The notes beneath the pieces were generated by a model. That model was not told where the DNA came from and did not search any database. It worked only from the letters and a program-made list of their open reading frames with translations. DNA of 64,000 bases, taken from NCBI RefSeq assembly GCF_001485475.2, contig NZ_DF977003.1:434001-498000 (forward strand). Reading direction: 5' to 3'. The position numbers were made by a program, and so were the translations under genes. This DNA comes from Tepidanaerobacter syntrophicus (GTDB lineage Bacteria; Bacillota; Thermosediminibacteria; Thermosediminibacterales; Tepidanaerobacteraceae). Shown piece after piece: positions 8,192 through 17,373 of the stretch (position 1 is the stretch's first letter; each line of letters begins with the position of its first letter).

Positions 8192-9745
8192 TTATACAGG
8201 AATATTGCCGTGTTTTTTGGCCGGCCTTGTCTCAGCTTTTGATATTAGCATTTCTAGAGCTGATATAAGTTTTGTTCTGGTTGCAGCAGGAGCTATTACA
8301 TCATCTACATAACCCCGAGATGCAGCTTGGAATGGATTTGCAAAGTTATTCCTATATTCTTCTATTTTCTGATTCCTTGTTTCAATGGGATCATCAGAGC
8401 TTTCAATTTCTTTTTTAAATATTATATTTGCAGCTCCGTCAGGACCCATTACTGCTATTTCGGCAGTAGGCCATGCAAACACTTGATCTGCTCCAAGATG
8501 TCTGGAACACATAGCTATATACGCACCGCCATAAGCCTTTCTGGTGATAACAGTAAGCTTTGGAACAGAGGCTTCTGAATATGCATATAAAAGTTTTGCC
8601 CCATGCCTTATAATTCCTCCTTGTTCTTGGGCAACGCCAGGAAGATAGCCGGGAGTATCAGTAAAAGTAATGAGGGGTATATTAAATGCATCACAAAAAC
8701 GAATAAACCTCGAAGCTTTATCTGATGCATCTATATCAAGGCATCCAGCAAGATAGCGAGGCTGATTTGCAATAATCCCCACACTGTGGCCTGCAAGCCT
8801 TGCAAAACATGTTACGATGTTTTGAGCATACATCGGCTGAACTTCAAGAAACTCTTGATCATCAACTATATGTCTTATTATATCCTTGATGTCGTAAGGC
8901 TTATTTGGATCTATCGGTATTATATCGTTTAATTCTGGCACCATCCGCGTTGAAGGATCATCTGTTTTCTTATAAGGAGGATCCTCTAGATTGTTGGAAG
9001 GTATGTATGATAGAAGTTTTTTTATTTGTTCAAAGCATTCCTCTTCACTACTGCTTATAAAGTGTGCGACGCCGCTTTTTTGGCTGTGAGCCGCAGCACC
9101 TCCCAATTCTTCATCACTTACTTCTTCTCCTGTTACTGCCTTTATTACCTGGGGGCCCGTTATAAACATTTTGCTTATACCTGAAACCATAAACACAAAG
9201 TCTGTAAGGGCGGGAGAATATACGGCGCCGCCTGCACATGGACCTAATATTACGGAAAGCTGAGGTATAACGCCTGAAGACATAGTGTTTCGGTAAAAGA
9301 TCTCCCCAAATCCCTTTAACGCATCTACACCTTCCTGAATCCTTGCACCTCCGGAATCGTTAAGACCGATAAAGGGTGCCCCTGTCTTTTGAGCCATATC
9401 CATTACTTTGCAAATCTTTGCCGCATGCATTTCTCCAAGGGATCCGCCCATTGTTGTAAAGTCCTGAGCAAATACAAAAACCAATCGTCCGTCAATTGTT
9501 CCGTAGCCTGTGACAACACCTTCTGCAGGAACTTTAGTATTTTGCATGCCGAATTGAATAGAGCGGTGTTCAACAAATGCATCAATTTCGACAAAACTGT
9601 CTTTGTCTAAAAGTTTCTCTATTCTTTCTCTTGCAGTAAGCTTACCGCTTTCATGCTGTTTTTGTATGCGTTTTTCCCCACCACCTGCTTCTATTTCTTT
9701 TCGTTTTTGCTCAAGCGCCTTGATTTTTGCTTCAATGTTTTCCAT
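8192..9745 (-). CDS. mmdA: Methylmalonyl-CoA decarboxylase / carboxyltransferase alpha subunit
   Basis: 517-residue acyl-CoA carboxyltransferase with two crotonase-like halves. It transfers the carboxyl group of (S)-methylmalonyl-CoA to biotin, giving propionyl-CoA (or the reverse). Conserved patches are GGSLGEMHAAK, NDSGGARIQEGVD, GPCAGGAVYSPALTDF, TPGYLPGVAQEQGGIIRHGAK and RKAYGGAYIAM. Flanked by methylmalonyl-CoA epimerase upstream and by carrier and pump subunits downstream, which favours MmdA over propionyl-CoA carboxylase. No biotin carboxylase gene is present in the window. Confidence 0.94.
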   Translation of the reverse strand: MENIEAKIKALEQKRKEIEAGGGEKRIQKQHESGKLTARERIEKLLDKDSFVEIDAFVEHRSIQFGMQNTKVPAEGVVTGYGTIDGRLVFVFAQDFTTMGGSLGEMHAAKICKVMDMAQKTGAPFIGLNDSGGARIQEGVDALKGFGEIFYRNTMSSGVIPQLSVILGPCAGGAVYSPALTDFVFMVSGISKMFITGPQVIKAVTGEEVSDEELGGAAAHSQKSGVAHFISSSEEECFEQIKKLLSYIPSNNLEDPPYKKTDDPSTRMVPELNDIIPIDPNKPYDIKDIIRHIVDDQEFLEVQPMYAQNIVTCFARLAGHSVGIIANQPRYLAGCLDIDASDKASRFIRFCDAFNIPLITFTDTPGYLPGVAQEQGGIIRHGAKLLYAYSEASVPKLTVITRKAYGGAYIAMCSRHLGADQVFAWPTAEIAVMGPDGAANIIFKKEIESSDDPIETRNQKIEEYRNNFANPFQAASRGYVDDVIAPAATRTKLISALEMLISKAETRPAKKHGNIPV

Positions 9746-9764
9746 TGTTGTTTGCTCTGCCTCC

Positions 9765-10163
9765 TTATCGTTCGCATAATTCGATTAAAATGCCATTTGT
9801 GCTTTTAGGATGAATAAATGCAATTTTAGCACCGCCTGCTCCCATTTTTGGTTCTTCATCTATCAGGCGGATACCTTTTTGCTTTAAATCATCTAACTGT
9901 GCTTTTATATCATCAACTTTTAAAGCTATATGTTGAATGCCCTCACCGCGCTTTTCTATAAATTTAGCAATGGGGCCTTCGGCGCCCAATGGCTCCAAAA
10001 GCTCTATACGCGTATCGCCTAATAAAATCCCTACAGTTTTTACTTTCTGTTCCTCAACTGTTTCAATTTCAGAGACTTTAAGGCCTAGAGCTTCTGTGTA
10101 AAATTTTGCTGCATCTTGTATATTGCTTACTGCTATGCCGATATGGTCAATTTTTTCTATCAT
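9765..10163 (-). CDS. mce: Methylmalonyl-CoA epimerase
   Basis: 132-residue VOC-fold protein interconverting (R)- and (S)-methylmalonyl-CoA, linking the mutase (R isomer) to MmdA (S isomer). The metal ligands are expected at the N-terminal H ([11 protein letters not shown]), the mid H ([11 protein letters not shown]) and the final Glu (NGILIELCE); all three are present. It overlaps the meaB 3' end by 17 nt, showing tight operon packing. Confidence 0.95.
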   Translation of the reverse strand: MIEKIDHIGIAVSNIQDAAKFYTEALGLKVSEIETVEEQKVKTVGILLGDTRIELLEPLGAEGPIAKFIEKRGEGIQHIALKVDDIKAQLDDLKQKGIRLIDEEPKMGAGGAKIAFIHPKSTNGILIELCER

Positions 10164-11103
10164 TAGAATATTCTCCCTCCATTCTTGATAATATGATATG
10201 AGCTGCCGAATAAGGATCAGTTTCTCTTTTTAATATTTTTTCAGCAAATACCTCAAGTTCCGCAGAAAATCTATTTTTAATTTTATCTATATAAATCTCA
10301 TAGACTAATTCTTGAAGCTCCTGTTTTAAATGGTCTTTACGCCTGCCATAAAGCATGTTTGTGCCCATTAGTATATTATATACTTGGTTTATGGCAAGCT
10401 CAAGCTCCTCTATTCCAAAGGCGGTATGGGCAATAGTCTTTAAAATTGGAGGAACAAAAGAATTTTTAGCATGAGAAAGTTCAAGGTTCATTTTTATTTG
10501 GCTTACAAGGCGGTCTGCCCCATCTAAATCTGCTTTATTTACTACAAATATATCTCCGATTTCCATGATACCCGCTTTTATTACTTGGACTTCATCGCCC
10601 ATTCCCGGCACAAGCACTAATACTACGATATCAGCTAGACTTATTATATCTACTTCTGACTGTCCGACACCCACCGTTTCTACTATTATATAATCCATTC
10701 CGGCAGCATCAAGGATTTTTACTGCGTCAAAACAGGCCTGGGCAAGCCCGCCAAGTCTTCCTCTGGTGCCCATGCTCCTAATATATACCCCTTCATCTTT
10801 TGTAAGTTCCTGCATTCTTATTCTGTCTCCTAGGATTGCGCCTCCCGTAAAAGGACTGGTAGGGTCTACTGCAAGAATCCCAACTGTTTTATTTTTTTCT
10901 CGCAACCTTTTTGCAAGCTGGCATATCAATGTACTTTTACCGGCGCCGGGAGGACCGGTTACTCCTAAAACCAAAGCTTTTCCGGTAAATCTATATATTT
11001 CTTTTAATATATCAAAAGCCTTTTCAGGCTCGCTTTCTATGAGAGTAATTGCTTTTGCAATACTTCGCTTATCTTTTTTTAAAATTCCATCTACTATATC
11101 CAT
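10147..11103 (-). CDS. meaB: Methylmalonyl-CoA mutase-associated GTPase MeaB
   Basis: 318-residue G3E-family P-loop GTPase that guards and reactivates adenosylcobalamin in methylmalonyl-CoA mutase. Walker [10 protein letters not shown] is around residues 51-59, with switch/metal residues in [30 protein letters not shown], and the base motif NKAD. Encoded directly after the B12-binding chain of the mutase, as in many anaerobes. Confidence 0.95.
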   Translation of the reverse strand: MDIVDGILKKDKRSIAKAITLIESEPEKAFDILKEIYRFTGKALVLGVTGPPGAGKSTLICQLAKRLREKNKTVGILAVDPTSPFTGGAILGDRIRMQELTKDEGVYIRSMGTRGRLGGLAQACFDAVKILDAAGMDYIIVETVGVGQSEVDIISLADIVVLVLVPGMGDEVQVIKAGIMEIGDIFVVNKADLDGADRLVSQIKMNLELSHAKNSFVPPILKTIAHTAFGIEELELAINQVYNILMGTNMLYGRRKDHLKQELQELVYEIYIDKIKNRFSAELEVFAEKILKRETDPYSAAHIILSRMEGEYSNDRKN

Positions 11104-11124
11104 AAAGTGAGCCTTCTCTATTAT

Positions 11125-11529
11125 CTAATCTTTTTTAACATTATCTTTAATAAACTCTACTATTTTAGAGGTAGGTGTGCCTGGAGTAAATATTTCTTTG
11201 ATGCCTATTTCCTTTAGGTAGGGAATATCTTCTGCAGGTATAACACCACCTGCAATAACCATAATGTCAAGAGCATTCTTTTCTTTTAAAAGCTCCATTA
11301 TGCGAGGGAAAATAACGTTGTGAGCACCGGAAAGGATCGAAAGCCCTATGACATCTACATCTTCTTGGATAGCAGATTCTACTATTTGTTCGGGAGTTTG
11401 CCTAAGGCCTGTATAAATAACCTCCATACCTGCGTCGCGGAGTGCTCGTGCAACAACCTTTGCTCCCCTGTCATGGCCATCAAGACCGGGTTTTGCTACT
11501 AGGACCCGTATGGGTTTTGAACTTGCCAA
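11125..11529 (-). CDS. Methylmalonyl-CoA mutase, cobalamin-binding small chain
   Basis: 134-residue free-standing B12-binding domain with the DxHxxG signature ([13 protein letters not shown]; the His is the lower cobalt ligand), SxL (GLSILSGAH) and GG (VIAGGVIP) motifs. It completes the separate large chain encoded just upstream (11543-13219), as in archaeal and many clostridial two-chain mutases. Separated by 13 nt from it. Confidence 0.94.
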   Translation of the reverse strand: MASSKPIRVLVAKPGLDGHDRGAKVVARALRDAGMEVIYTGLRQTPEQIVESAIQEDVDVIGLSILSGAHNVIFPRIMELLKEKNALDIMVIAGGVIPAEDIPYLKEIGIKEIFTPGTPTSKIVEFIKDNVKKD

Positions 11530-11542
11530 AAAATCACCCTCT

Positions 11543-13219
11543 TTATATGTTTATAGAAGCCTTGTATTCGCCAAACACACTGCGCAGTGCGTCACATATC
11601 TCACCTAAAGTGCAGTAGGCTTTAACACATTCTATTATTGGCGGCATTAGGTTTTTGCAAGTCTTAGCGCAGTCTTTTAGGTTATTTAAAGCCTCACTAA
11701 CCTTTGAATTATCCCTTGATGCCTTAAGTTCCCTTAATTTTTCTATTTGAAACCTTGCTACTGCAGGGTCAACTTTTAACAAACCTCGAGGCGGCTCTTC
11801 CTCAATTTGATATTTGTTCACGCCAACTACTATGCGATTTCCTGATTCTATCGCCATTTGATAGTCGTAGGCACTATCCTGTATTTCTTGCTGCATGAAG
11901 CCATTTTCTATAGCTTTTACTGCTCCGCCCATTTTATCGATTTTTTCAATATACTTGTTTGCGCTTTCTTCAATCATATCTGTAAGATTTTCTATATAAT
12001 AAGAACCGGCAAGAGGATCCACAGTTTCAGTAATCCCGCTTTCATGAGCTAATATCTGCTGAGTGCGCAGGGCTATCCTTACAGAATCTTCAGAGGGTAA
12101 CGCAAGGGCTTCATCCCGAGAGTTTGTATGAAGAGATTGAGTGCCGCCAAGAACCGCCGATAAAGCTTGAATAGCTACTCTTACGATATTGTTGTCAGGC
12201 TGCTGAGCCGTCAAAGTAGAACCTGCAGTTTGTGTATGAAATCTGAGCATCATTGAACTGGGGTTCTGGGCATTAAATCTTTCTTTCATTATTTTTGCCC
12301 ACAGTCTCCTTGCGGCTCTAAATTTTGCAACTTCTTCGAACAAATCATTATGGGCATTAAAGAAAAATGAAAGTCTTGGGGCAAAATCATCTATCGCAAG
12401 GCCGGCTTTTATAGCAGCTTCGACATAAGCTATGCCGTCAGAGAGAGTAAACGCTACTTCTTGAACGGCTGTAGCACCTGCCTCTCTGATGTGATAACCG
12501 CTAATACTTATAGTATTCCATTTTGGCATGTAACGCGAGCAAAATTCAAATATGTCCGTTATTAGGCGCATTGAAGGTTCTGGAGGAAAAATATAGGTGC
12601 CTCGAGCTATATATTCCTTTAGTATATCGTTTTGGATAGTTCCTGAAAGCTCCTCTAATGGCACACCCTGATTTTGAGCAAGAACTATGTACATAGCAAG
12701 CAACACGGCAGCAGGAGCATTTATCGTCATTGATGTGCTTACCTTATCTAATGGAATTCCATCAAATAAGAGTTCCATATCTTTTAGGGAGTCAATTGCA
12801 ACACCAACTTTACCTACTTCTCCTTGAGATAGAGGGTGATCTGAATCGTATCCCATTTGAGTGGGCAGATCAAAGGCCACGCTAAGTCCTGTTTGACCCT
12901 GTGAAAGTAAAAATTTATATCTATTATTAGATTCCTCGGCAGTTCCATATCCTGCATACTGTCTCATAGTCCAGAGCCGACCTCTGTACATGGTAGGATA
13001 TATCCCGCGCGTGTAAGGAAATTCCCCTGGAAATCCTAAATCCTCTAAATAATCGAAATCCTGCATATCTAATTCTGTATACAATCTTTTAATCTCTATT
13101 CCGGAATTCGTGTAAAAATTATCACATCTTTCCGGCCTTTTCTCCAAAGCCTTCCTCGTTTTTTCTTCCCATTTCTTTTGGCATTCCAAAAGTTTTTCGA
13201 AGGAGTCTTTGTCTTTCAT
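11543..13219 (-). CDS. Methylmalonyl-CoA mutase, large (catalytic) chain
   Basis: 558-residue TIM-barrel chain that isomerises succinyl-CoA and (R)-methylmalonyl-CoA. Landmarks: [20 protein letters not shown] near residue 75 (substrate-binding Tyr/Arg region), [17 protein letters not shown], and [15 protein letters not shown] with the active-site His. No B12 domain is attached. The start ATG 13219 (MKDKDSF) follows a strong AGGAGGAGG; the frame stays open 22 codons further upstream but that part is Lys-rich and unlike the family. First gene of the unit running to oadA. Confidence 0.95.
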   Translation of the reverse strand: MKDKDSFEKLLECQKKWEEKTRKALEKRPERCDNFYTNSGIEIKRLYTELDMQDFDYLEDLGFPGEFPYTRGIYPTMYRGRLWTMRQYAGYGTAEESNNRYKFLLSQGQTGLSVAFDLPTQMGYDSDHPLSQGEVGKVGVAIDSLKDMELLFDGIPLDKVSTSMTINAPAAVLLAMYIVLAQNQGVPLEELSGTIQNDILKEYIARGTYIFPPEPSMRLITDIFEFCSRYMPKWNTISISGYHIREAGATAVQEVAFTLSDGIAYVEAAIKAGLAIDDFAPRLSFFFNAHNDLFEEVAKFRAARRLWAKIMKERFNAQNPSSMMLRFHTQTAGSTLTAQQPDNNIVRVAIQALSAVLGGTQSLHTNSRDEALALPSEDSVRIALRTQQILAHESGITETVDPLAGSYYIENLTDMIEESANKYIEKIDKMGGAVKAIENGFMQQEIQDSAYDYQMAIESGNRIVVGVNKYQIEEEPPRGLLKVDPAVARFQIEKLRELKASRDNSKVSEALNNLKDCAKTCKNLMPPIIECVKAYCTLGEICDALRSVFGEYKASINI

Positions 13220-13256
13220 AAGATATTCCTCCTCCTTATTTTTATTCTTAAATTTA

Positions 13257-13285
13257 ATAGTATAATACTTTATAAAAAAAGGCAA
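13257..13285 (-). promoter_or_regulatory. Possible promoter for the methylmalonyl-CoA mutase operon
   Basis: Minus-strand TTGCCT (13285-13280) and TACTAT (13262-13257) spaced 17 nt, about 40 nt before the mutase start. Both boxes are 4/6 matches in an AT-rich stretch, so this is only suggestive. It sits right after the hairpin at 13338-13372 that follows gdhA. Confidence 0.4.
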
Positions 13286-13337
13286 TAAACCAAATCATCA
13301 AAACTGCTATATTAACAGTAGCATTTATTTAGCAATT

Positions 13338-13372
13338 AGCACTACCCCTGCTGTATAAACAGAGATAGTGCT
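13338..13372 (-). terminator. Hairpin after gdhA
   Basis: 13-bp stem (13338-13350 and 13360-13372) with a 9-nt loop. Two of the pairs are G-U wobbles only when transcribed on the minus strand (A-C mismatches on the other), which points to a function in minus-strand RNA. No good T run follows, so it may be a weak terminator or an end-processing hairpin. Confidence 0.45.
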
Positions 13373-13388
13373 TGCTTTGCTGTATTGT

Positions 13389-14633
13389 TTATATTAATCC
13401 TCTAAGTCTTATAGTCTCCGAAATTCGATTAATAGCTGCCAAATATGCCGCTTGTCTTAAAGTAACATTTAAACTGCAATGCATATCATAAACATTGTCG
13501 AAGGCCTTAACCATTAATGAATCTAATCTTTGTATAACTTCTTCTTCAGTCCAGTAAAAATTCATCAAGTTTTGAACCCATTCAAAATAGGATACAGTAA
13601 CGCCACCGGCATTGCTTAAGATATCAGGAAATACCAAGATTCCTTTTTCTTCTAAGATTTTATCAGCCTCCGGAGTAGTTGGACCGTTTGCGCCTTCAAC
13701 TATAACTTTAGCTTTTATTTTAGGAGCAACATCTTTGTCTATTGCATTTTCCAGTGCTGATGGAACTAATACATCTACATCAAGTGCCCAGAATTCATCA
13801 AGGCTTATTCTCTTTACTTCCGGATAGTTCTTAACACTTCCGTATTTAGCTTTGTAGTCGAAAAGTTTTTCTACATCAAGACCATTTTCATCATACAGCA
13901 CATAATCCTTACCTGCCACAGCAACTATTTTTGCTCCAAGCTCTTTACAAAAGAGTGCTGTGTAACCGCCTACATTGCCAAAGCCTTGGAGGGCTATTTT
14001 AATTTTAGACATATCTAAGTTGAGCTTCTCGCATGCTTTTTTAATTACCACAGTCACTCCATATCCAGTTGCCTGGGTTCTTCCCAAAGAACCTCCTAAT
14101 GGCACAGGTTTTCCGGTTACTACGCCGGGAACAGTATAACCTTTCAGCTTACTAAATTCATCCATAAACCAAGCCATGATTTGGGGGTTTGTGTTGACGT
14201 CGGGAGCGGGGATATCTTTTTCAGGTCCTATAATTGAACTAATCGCTCTTACGTAGCCTCTTGTTAGCCTTTCCAGTTCTCCCTTTGAAAGCTCGGACGG
14301 ATTACAACACACTCCACCTTTACCTCCGCCGTAAGGGATGCCAACTACGGCGCATTTAAACGCCATCCACATAGAAAGGCTCTTTACTTCATCAAGACAA
14401 ACATCCGGATGATACCTAAATCCGCCTTTTGTAGGCCCCATAAAAGAACAATACTGAGACCTGTAGCCGGTAAATGTTTTTACTGAGCCATCATCCATTT
14501 TTACCGGAATGTGAACTACAAGCACCTTTTCAGGCTCTTTGAGCAGTTCATAATAGGATTTGTCAAGGCCTAGTTTGTCACATGCCAGCTTGATCTCCTT
14601 TTGAACGGATTCAACTAAATTTGTTTCGGGCAT
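13389..14633 (-). CDS. gdhA: Glutamate dehydrogenase
   Basis: 414-residue Glu/Leu/Phe/Val dehydrogenase converting glutamate and NAD(P)+ to 2-oxoglutarate and ammonium. The catalytic lysine region GGGKGGV, substrate-binding K in GPTKGGFRYHP, and nucleotide-binding ALQGFGNVGGYTA (GxGxxG variant) are visible. The start ATG 14633 (MPETN) lies 9 nt after AAAGGGG; six extra codons upstream overlap that site. It closes the kor unit (34 nt after korC), so its product 2-oxoglutarate would feed KorDABC directly. Confidence 0.95.
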   Translation of the reverse strand: MPETNLVESVQKEIKLACDKLGLDKSYYELLKEPEKVLVVHIPVKMDDGSVKTFTGYRSQYCSFMGPTKGGFRYHPDVCLDEVKSLSMWMAFKCAVVGIPYGGGKGGVCCNPSELSKGELERLTRGYVRAISSIIGPEKDIPAPDVNTNPQIMAWFMDEFSKLKGYTVPGVVTGKPVPLGGSLGRTQATGYGVTVVIKKACEKLNLDMSKIKIALQGFGNVGGYTALFCKELGAKIVAVAGKDYVLYDENGLDVEKLFDYKAKYGSVKNYPEVKRISLDEFWALDVDVLVPSALENAIDKDVAPKIKAKVIVEGANGPTTPEADKILEEKGILVFPDILSNAGGVTVSYFEWVQNLMNFYWTEEEVIQRLDSLMVKAFDNVYDMHCSLNVTLRQAAYLAAINRISETIRLRGLI

Positions 14634-14667
14634 AACAAAAACCCCTTTCATGTTTAGATTAAAAAAT

Positions 14668-15201
14668 TTATTTCAATTTTATCAGTTGAAACCCCTCCTG
14701 TAAAGCGGTTTTATTAATTTTTTCTGTGCCTTTTGGCACCCTGTCAAGTACCGCTTTTTCAATTGCTTCCCTTGACACAGCACCTGTAGCTTCTGTCAGG
14801 ACTCCGAGTGCTACAATATTTGCAACGATTATTCTGCCTACTTTTATTTGAGCAGTTTCTAATATAGGAACGCTAAGAACATTTAAAAAATCTTTAGGGG
14901 GTTTCATAGTTGAATCTATTATAAGGAGACCGTTTTCTTTTACATCGTTGACGTATTTTGTCATTGCTTCCTCAGTCAGGGCTAGAAAAACATCAGGATT
15001 TGAAACTTTAGGATAGTAAATCTCTTCATCGCTAATTATTACTTCAGCTTTACTTGCGCCGCCGCGAGCCTCCGGACCATAAGACTGGGTCTGTACTGCG
15101 TTTTTCCCGTCTAATATTGCAGCCTCAGCAAGTATGATTCCGGCTAAGATAAGTCCTTGGCCTCCTGAGCCGCTCAATCGTATCTCTATTGTGTCACTCA
15201 T
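14668..15201 (-). CDS. korC: 2-oxoacid:ferredoxin oxidoreductase gamma subunit
   Basis: 177-residue catalytic gamma domain. Conserved patches: GSGGQGLILAGIILAEAA at the N-terminus and TQSYGPEARGGASKAEVIIS. With KorD, KorA and KorB it oxidatively decarboxylates a 2-oxoacid with CoA, reducing ferredoxin. Start ATG 15201 is preceded by AAGGGGG with 8 nt spacing and overlaps the korB stop by 8 nt; the reading frame upstream of it lies inside korB. Confidence 0.94.
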   Translation of the reverse strand: MSDTIEIRLSGSGGQGLILAGIILAEAAILDGKNAVQTQSYGPEARGGASKAEVIISDEEIYYPKVSNPDVFLALTEEAMTKYVNDVKENGLLIIDSTMKPPKDFLNVLSVPILETAQIKVGRIIVANIVALGVLTEATGAVSREAIEKAVLDRVPKGTEKINKTALQEGFQLIKLK

Positions 15202-16021
15202 TTTTGGTTCCCCCTTGAGCTTTTTCGATGACCTTAGCATATTCCTTGGTATATTCAGGTGCGCTTTCTTCATAAAACTCTCCAATGACGATTTTGCCTG
15301 AAAGCTCCTGACTAGAAAGTTTTGCAGCTGTTTTGACTGTGACAGAAAGATCTCTGATATTTTCCATCATAGCAACAGGAGAACCCATTTTATTTTTGCG
15401 GCCAAAATATGTTGGGCATATAGCTACGGCGTCTATTACCGAAAAGCCATCGTGATTTATTGCCTTTTCTATTAATTTTATTAATTGAGGAACATGATAA
15501 ACAGTTCCTCTTGCTACATAAGTAGCGCCTGCGGCCTCAGCCAGTTTGCATAAATCAAAGCTTCTGTCAATGTTGCCATAGGGAGCTGTGGTAGCATATG
15601 CACCTTTTGGCGTCATTGGAGAATATTGGCCGCTGGTCATTCCATATATATTGTTATTAAAAACTATCGTAGTAATATCTATATTCCTCCTAGCTGCATG
15701 AATAAAGTGGTTGCCGCCTATGGCGGAGCAATCTCCATCACCTGTAAGAACTATAACTTTAAGGTCCGGATTTGCCATTTTAATGCCGGTAGCAAATGCC
15801 AGCGCTCTTCCATGAGTAGTATGAAGCGTATTAAAATTTAAATAACCCGTCGCTCTAGATGAGCAGCCTATACCGGATACGATGCATACTTTGTCTTGGT
15901 TGAGCTTTAGATTATCAATAGCTCTTACAACAGCACCCATTATGATGCCATTGCCACAGCCTGGGCACCATATATGAGGAAGTTTATCTGTTCTGAAATA
16001 CTTTTCTAATTCCTTACGCAT
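15194..16021 (-). CDS. korB: 2-oxoacid:ferredoxin oxidoreductase beta subunit (TPP-binding)
   Basis: 275-residue thiamine-diphosphate subunit. CPGCGNG near residue 20 and the TPP/Mg motif GDGDCSAIGGNH ... NNNIYGMTSGQYSP are diagnostic. The start ATG 16021 overlaps the korA end by 8 nt. The order D-A-B-C is that of 2-oxoglutarate:ferredoxin oxidoreductases; the substrate is inferred from the neighbouring gdhA and mutase genes. Confidence 0.94.
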   Translation of the reverse strand: MRKELEKYFRTDKLPHIWCPGCGNGIIMGAVVRAIDNLKLNQDKVCIVSGIGCSSRATGYLNFNTLHTTHGRALAFATGIKMANPDLKVIVLTGDGDCSAIGGNHFIHAARRNIDITTIVFNNNIYGMTSGQYSPMTPKGAYATTAPYGNIDRSFDLCKLAEAAGATYVARGTVYHVPQLIKLIEKAINHDGFSVIDAVAICPTYFGRKNKMGSPVAMMENIRDLSVTVKTAAKLSSQELSGKIVIGEFYEESAPEYTKEYAKVIEKAQGGTKNE

Positions 16022-17162
16022 CTTTGGCCACTTCCTTAACTTTATCAATTATTTCCCATGGAGTTATTAATTCACCGCTGTATTTGTTAAGACCATCAAC
16101 TTTAAATGCGCCTTCGGCAGTGGCCTTAACTTCTTGTATGAGCTGACCGTAATTCATTTCAGCTACTATTAGGTGCTTTACAGAAGTATTGACAAGTTCT
16201 AAAATAGCCTTACTGGCAAAGGGCCAGATTGTTTTTAATCTCAGCATGCCGACTTTCAAACCCTCTTGCCTTAAGACCTTTATTGCCTGCAATGTTGAAC
16301 GAGCAGTGGAACCAAAAGTGACTATAACTATTTTTGCATCATCTGTATAAACATTTTCATAGTCTATGATATCATCTAGATTATCATATATTTTGCTCAT
16401 TAGTCTTGAAATCAGTTCTTTTGTAACAGCAGGATTCGTAGACGGAAATCCTGAAGCATCATGAATAAGACCAGTTACATGAAAAGGAACTCCCTTACCG
16501 AAATCTACTATTGGAGGAATTTTATCCCCATCATAATCCATATAAGGTTTATACGGAAGAGGTGAACCTTTAAATCTTTTTCTGTTGACTATTTCTACGT
16601 TCTGAATATCATCTAGCTCAACTCTTTCTCTCATGTGAGCTACAACTTCATCCATAAGTAAAATACAAGGCACCCTGTACTTTTCGGAAAGATTAAAAGC
16701 TCTTATTGCCATGTAATAGGTTTCCTTTACAGAATAGGGTGAAATGACTATTATAGGATGGTCTCCGTGAGTTCCCCACCTGGCCTGCATAACATCACCT
16801 TGGGCAGGAGATGTGGGCAAGCCTGTGCTCGGTCCCCCTCGCTGCACATCTACTATAACGCACGGCACCTCAGTAAGAGATGCAAATCCTATATTTTCTT
16901 GCTTTAGAGAAAATCCAGGGCCGCTAGTTGCAGTCATAGATTTTACGCCTGTAAGAGATGCCCCTATTACTGCTCCCATACTTCCAAGTTCATCTTCCAT
17001 TTGAATAAATTTTCCTCCGACTTGAGGCAGCCTTTCTGCACATAATTCAGCAATTTCAGTAGATGGAGTTATGGGATATCCGGCATAAAAGCGCATACCG
17101 GCAGTTATGGCTCCTTCTACACAAGCTTCATTACCTTGCATAAGTATTGCTTTGTTATTCAT
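16014..17162 (-). CDS. korA: 2-oxoacid:ferredoxin oxidoreductase alpha subunit
   Basis: 382-residue alpha chain with pyrimidine-binding domain (GMRFYAGYPITPSTEIAE, EDELGSMGAVIGASLTG, TSGPGFSLKQE) and a transketolase-C-like domain II (IVTFGSTARSTLQAI). Family members KorA and VorB are close; KorA is preferred from gene order and context. Two adjacent ATGs (17165, 17162) and a GTG (17171) are possible; GGAGG is 8 nt before 17162. It overlaps korD slightly. Confidence 0.93.
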   Translation of the reverse strand: MNNKAILMQGNEACVEGAITAGMRFYAGYPITPSTEIAELCAERLPQVGGKFIQMEDELGSMGAVIGASLTGVKSMTATSGPGFSLKQENIGFASLTEVPCVIVDVQRGGPSTGLPTSPAQGDVMQARWGTHGDHPIIVISPYSVKETYYMAIRAFNLSEKYRVPCILLMDEVVAHMRERVELDDIQNVEIVNRKRFKGSPLPYKPYMDYDGDKIPPIVDFGKGVPFHVTGLIHDASGFPSTNPAVTKELISRLMSKIYDNLDDIIDYENVYTDDAKIVIVTFGSTARSTLQAIKVLRQEGLKVGMLRLKTIWPFASKAILELVNTSVKHLIVAEMNYGQLIQEVKATAEGAFKVDGLNKYSGELITPWEIIDKVKEVAKDA

Positions 17163-17373
17163 CATCTTCACCTCCGACTACTATAGCATAATCCGGACAT
17201 CTAAGTTCGCACAACTTGCAATTAGTGCAAGCGCTTAATCTGGCAACTGCCGGCCTGCCGTCTTCAGATGAGACGTAAACCTTTCTAGGACAAAAGGCTA
17301 TACACAAACCGCACTTTTTACAAGCCTTTTCATCAATAATGATTTTTATATGTTTTTCAATCAAGATGATCAT
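17155..17373 (-). CDS. korD: 2-oxoacid:ferredoxin oxidoreductase delta subunit (2x4Fe-4S ferredoxin)
   Basis: 72-residue ferredoxin-like subunit with two CxxCxxCxxxC(P) clusters (CKKCGLCIAFCP and CTNCKLCELRCP) that passes electrons from the TPP site to free ferredoxin. Overlaps the preceding PHP-domain gene by 17 nt and korA by 8 nt, so it is cotranslated. Confidence 0.94.
   Translation of the reverse strand: MIILIEKHIKIIIDEKACKKCGLCIAFCPRKVYVSSEDGRPAVARLSACTNCKLCELRCPDYAIVVGGEDDE

Noticed and set aside
13286-13388. Possible riboswitch (cobalamin) before the B12-dependent mutase genes
   Set aside because: The space is only about 170 nt including a hairpin and promoter, and I could not find a cobalamin-box-like sequence (GCCACTG) there.
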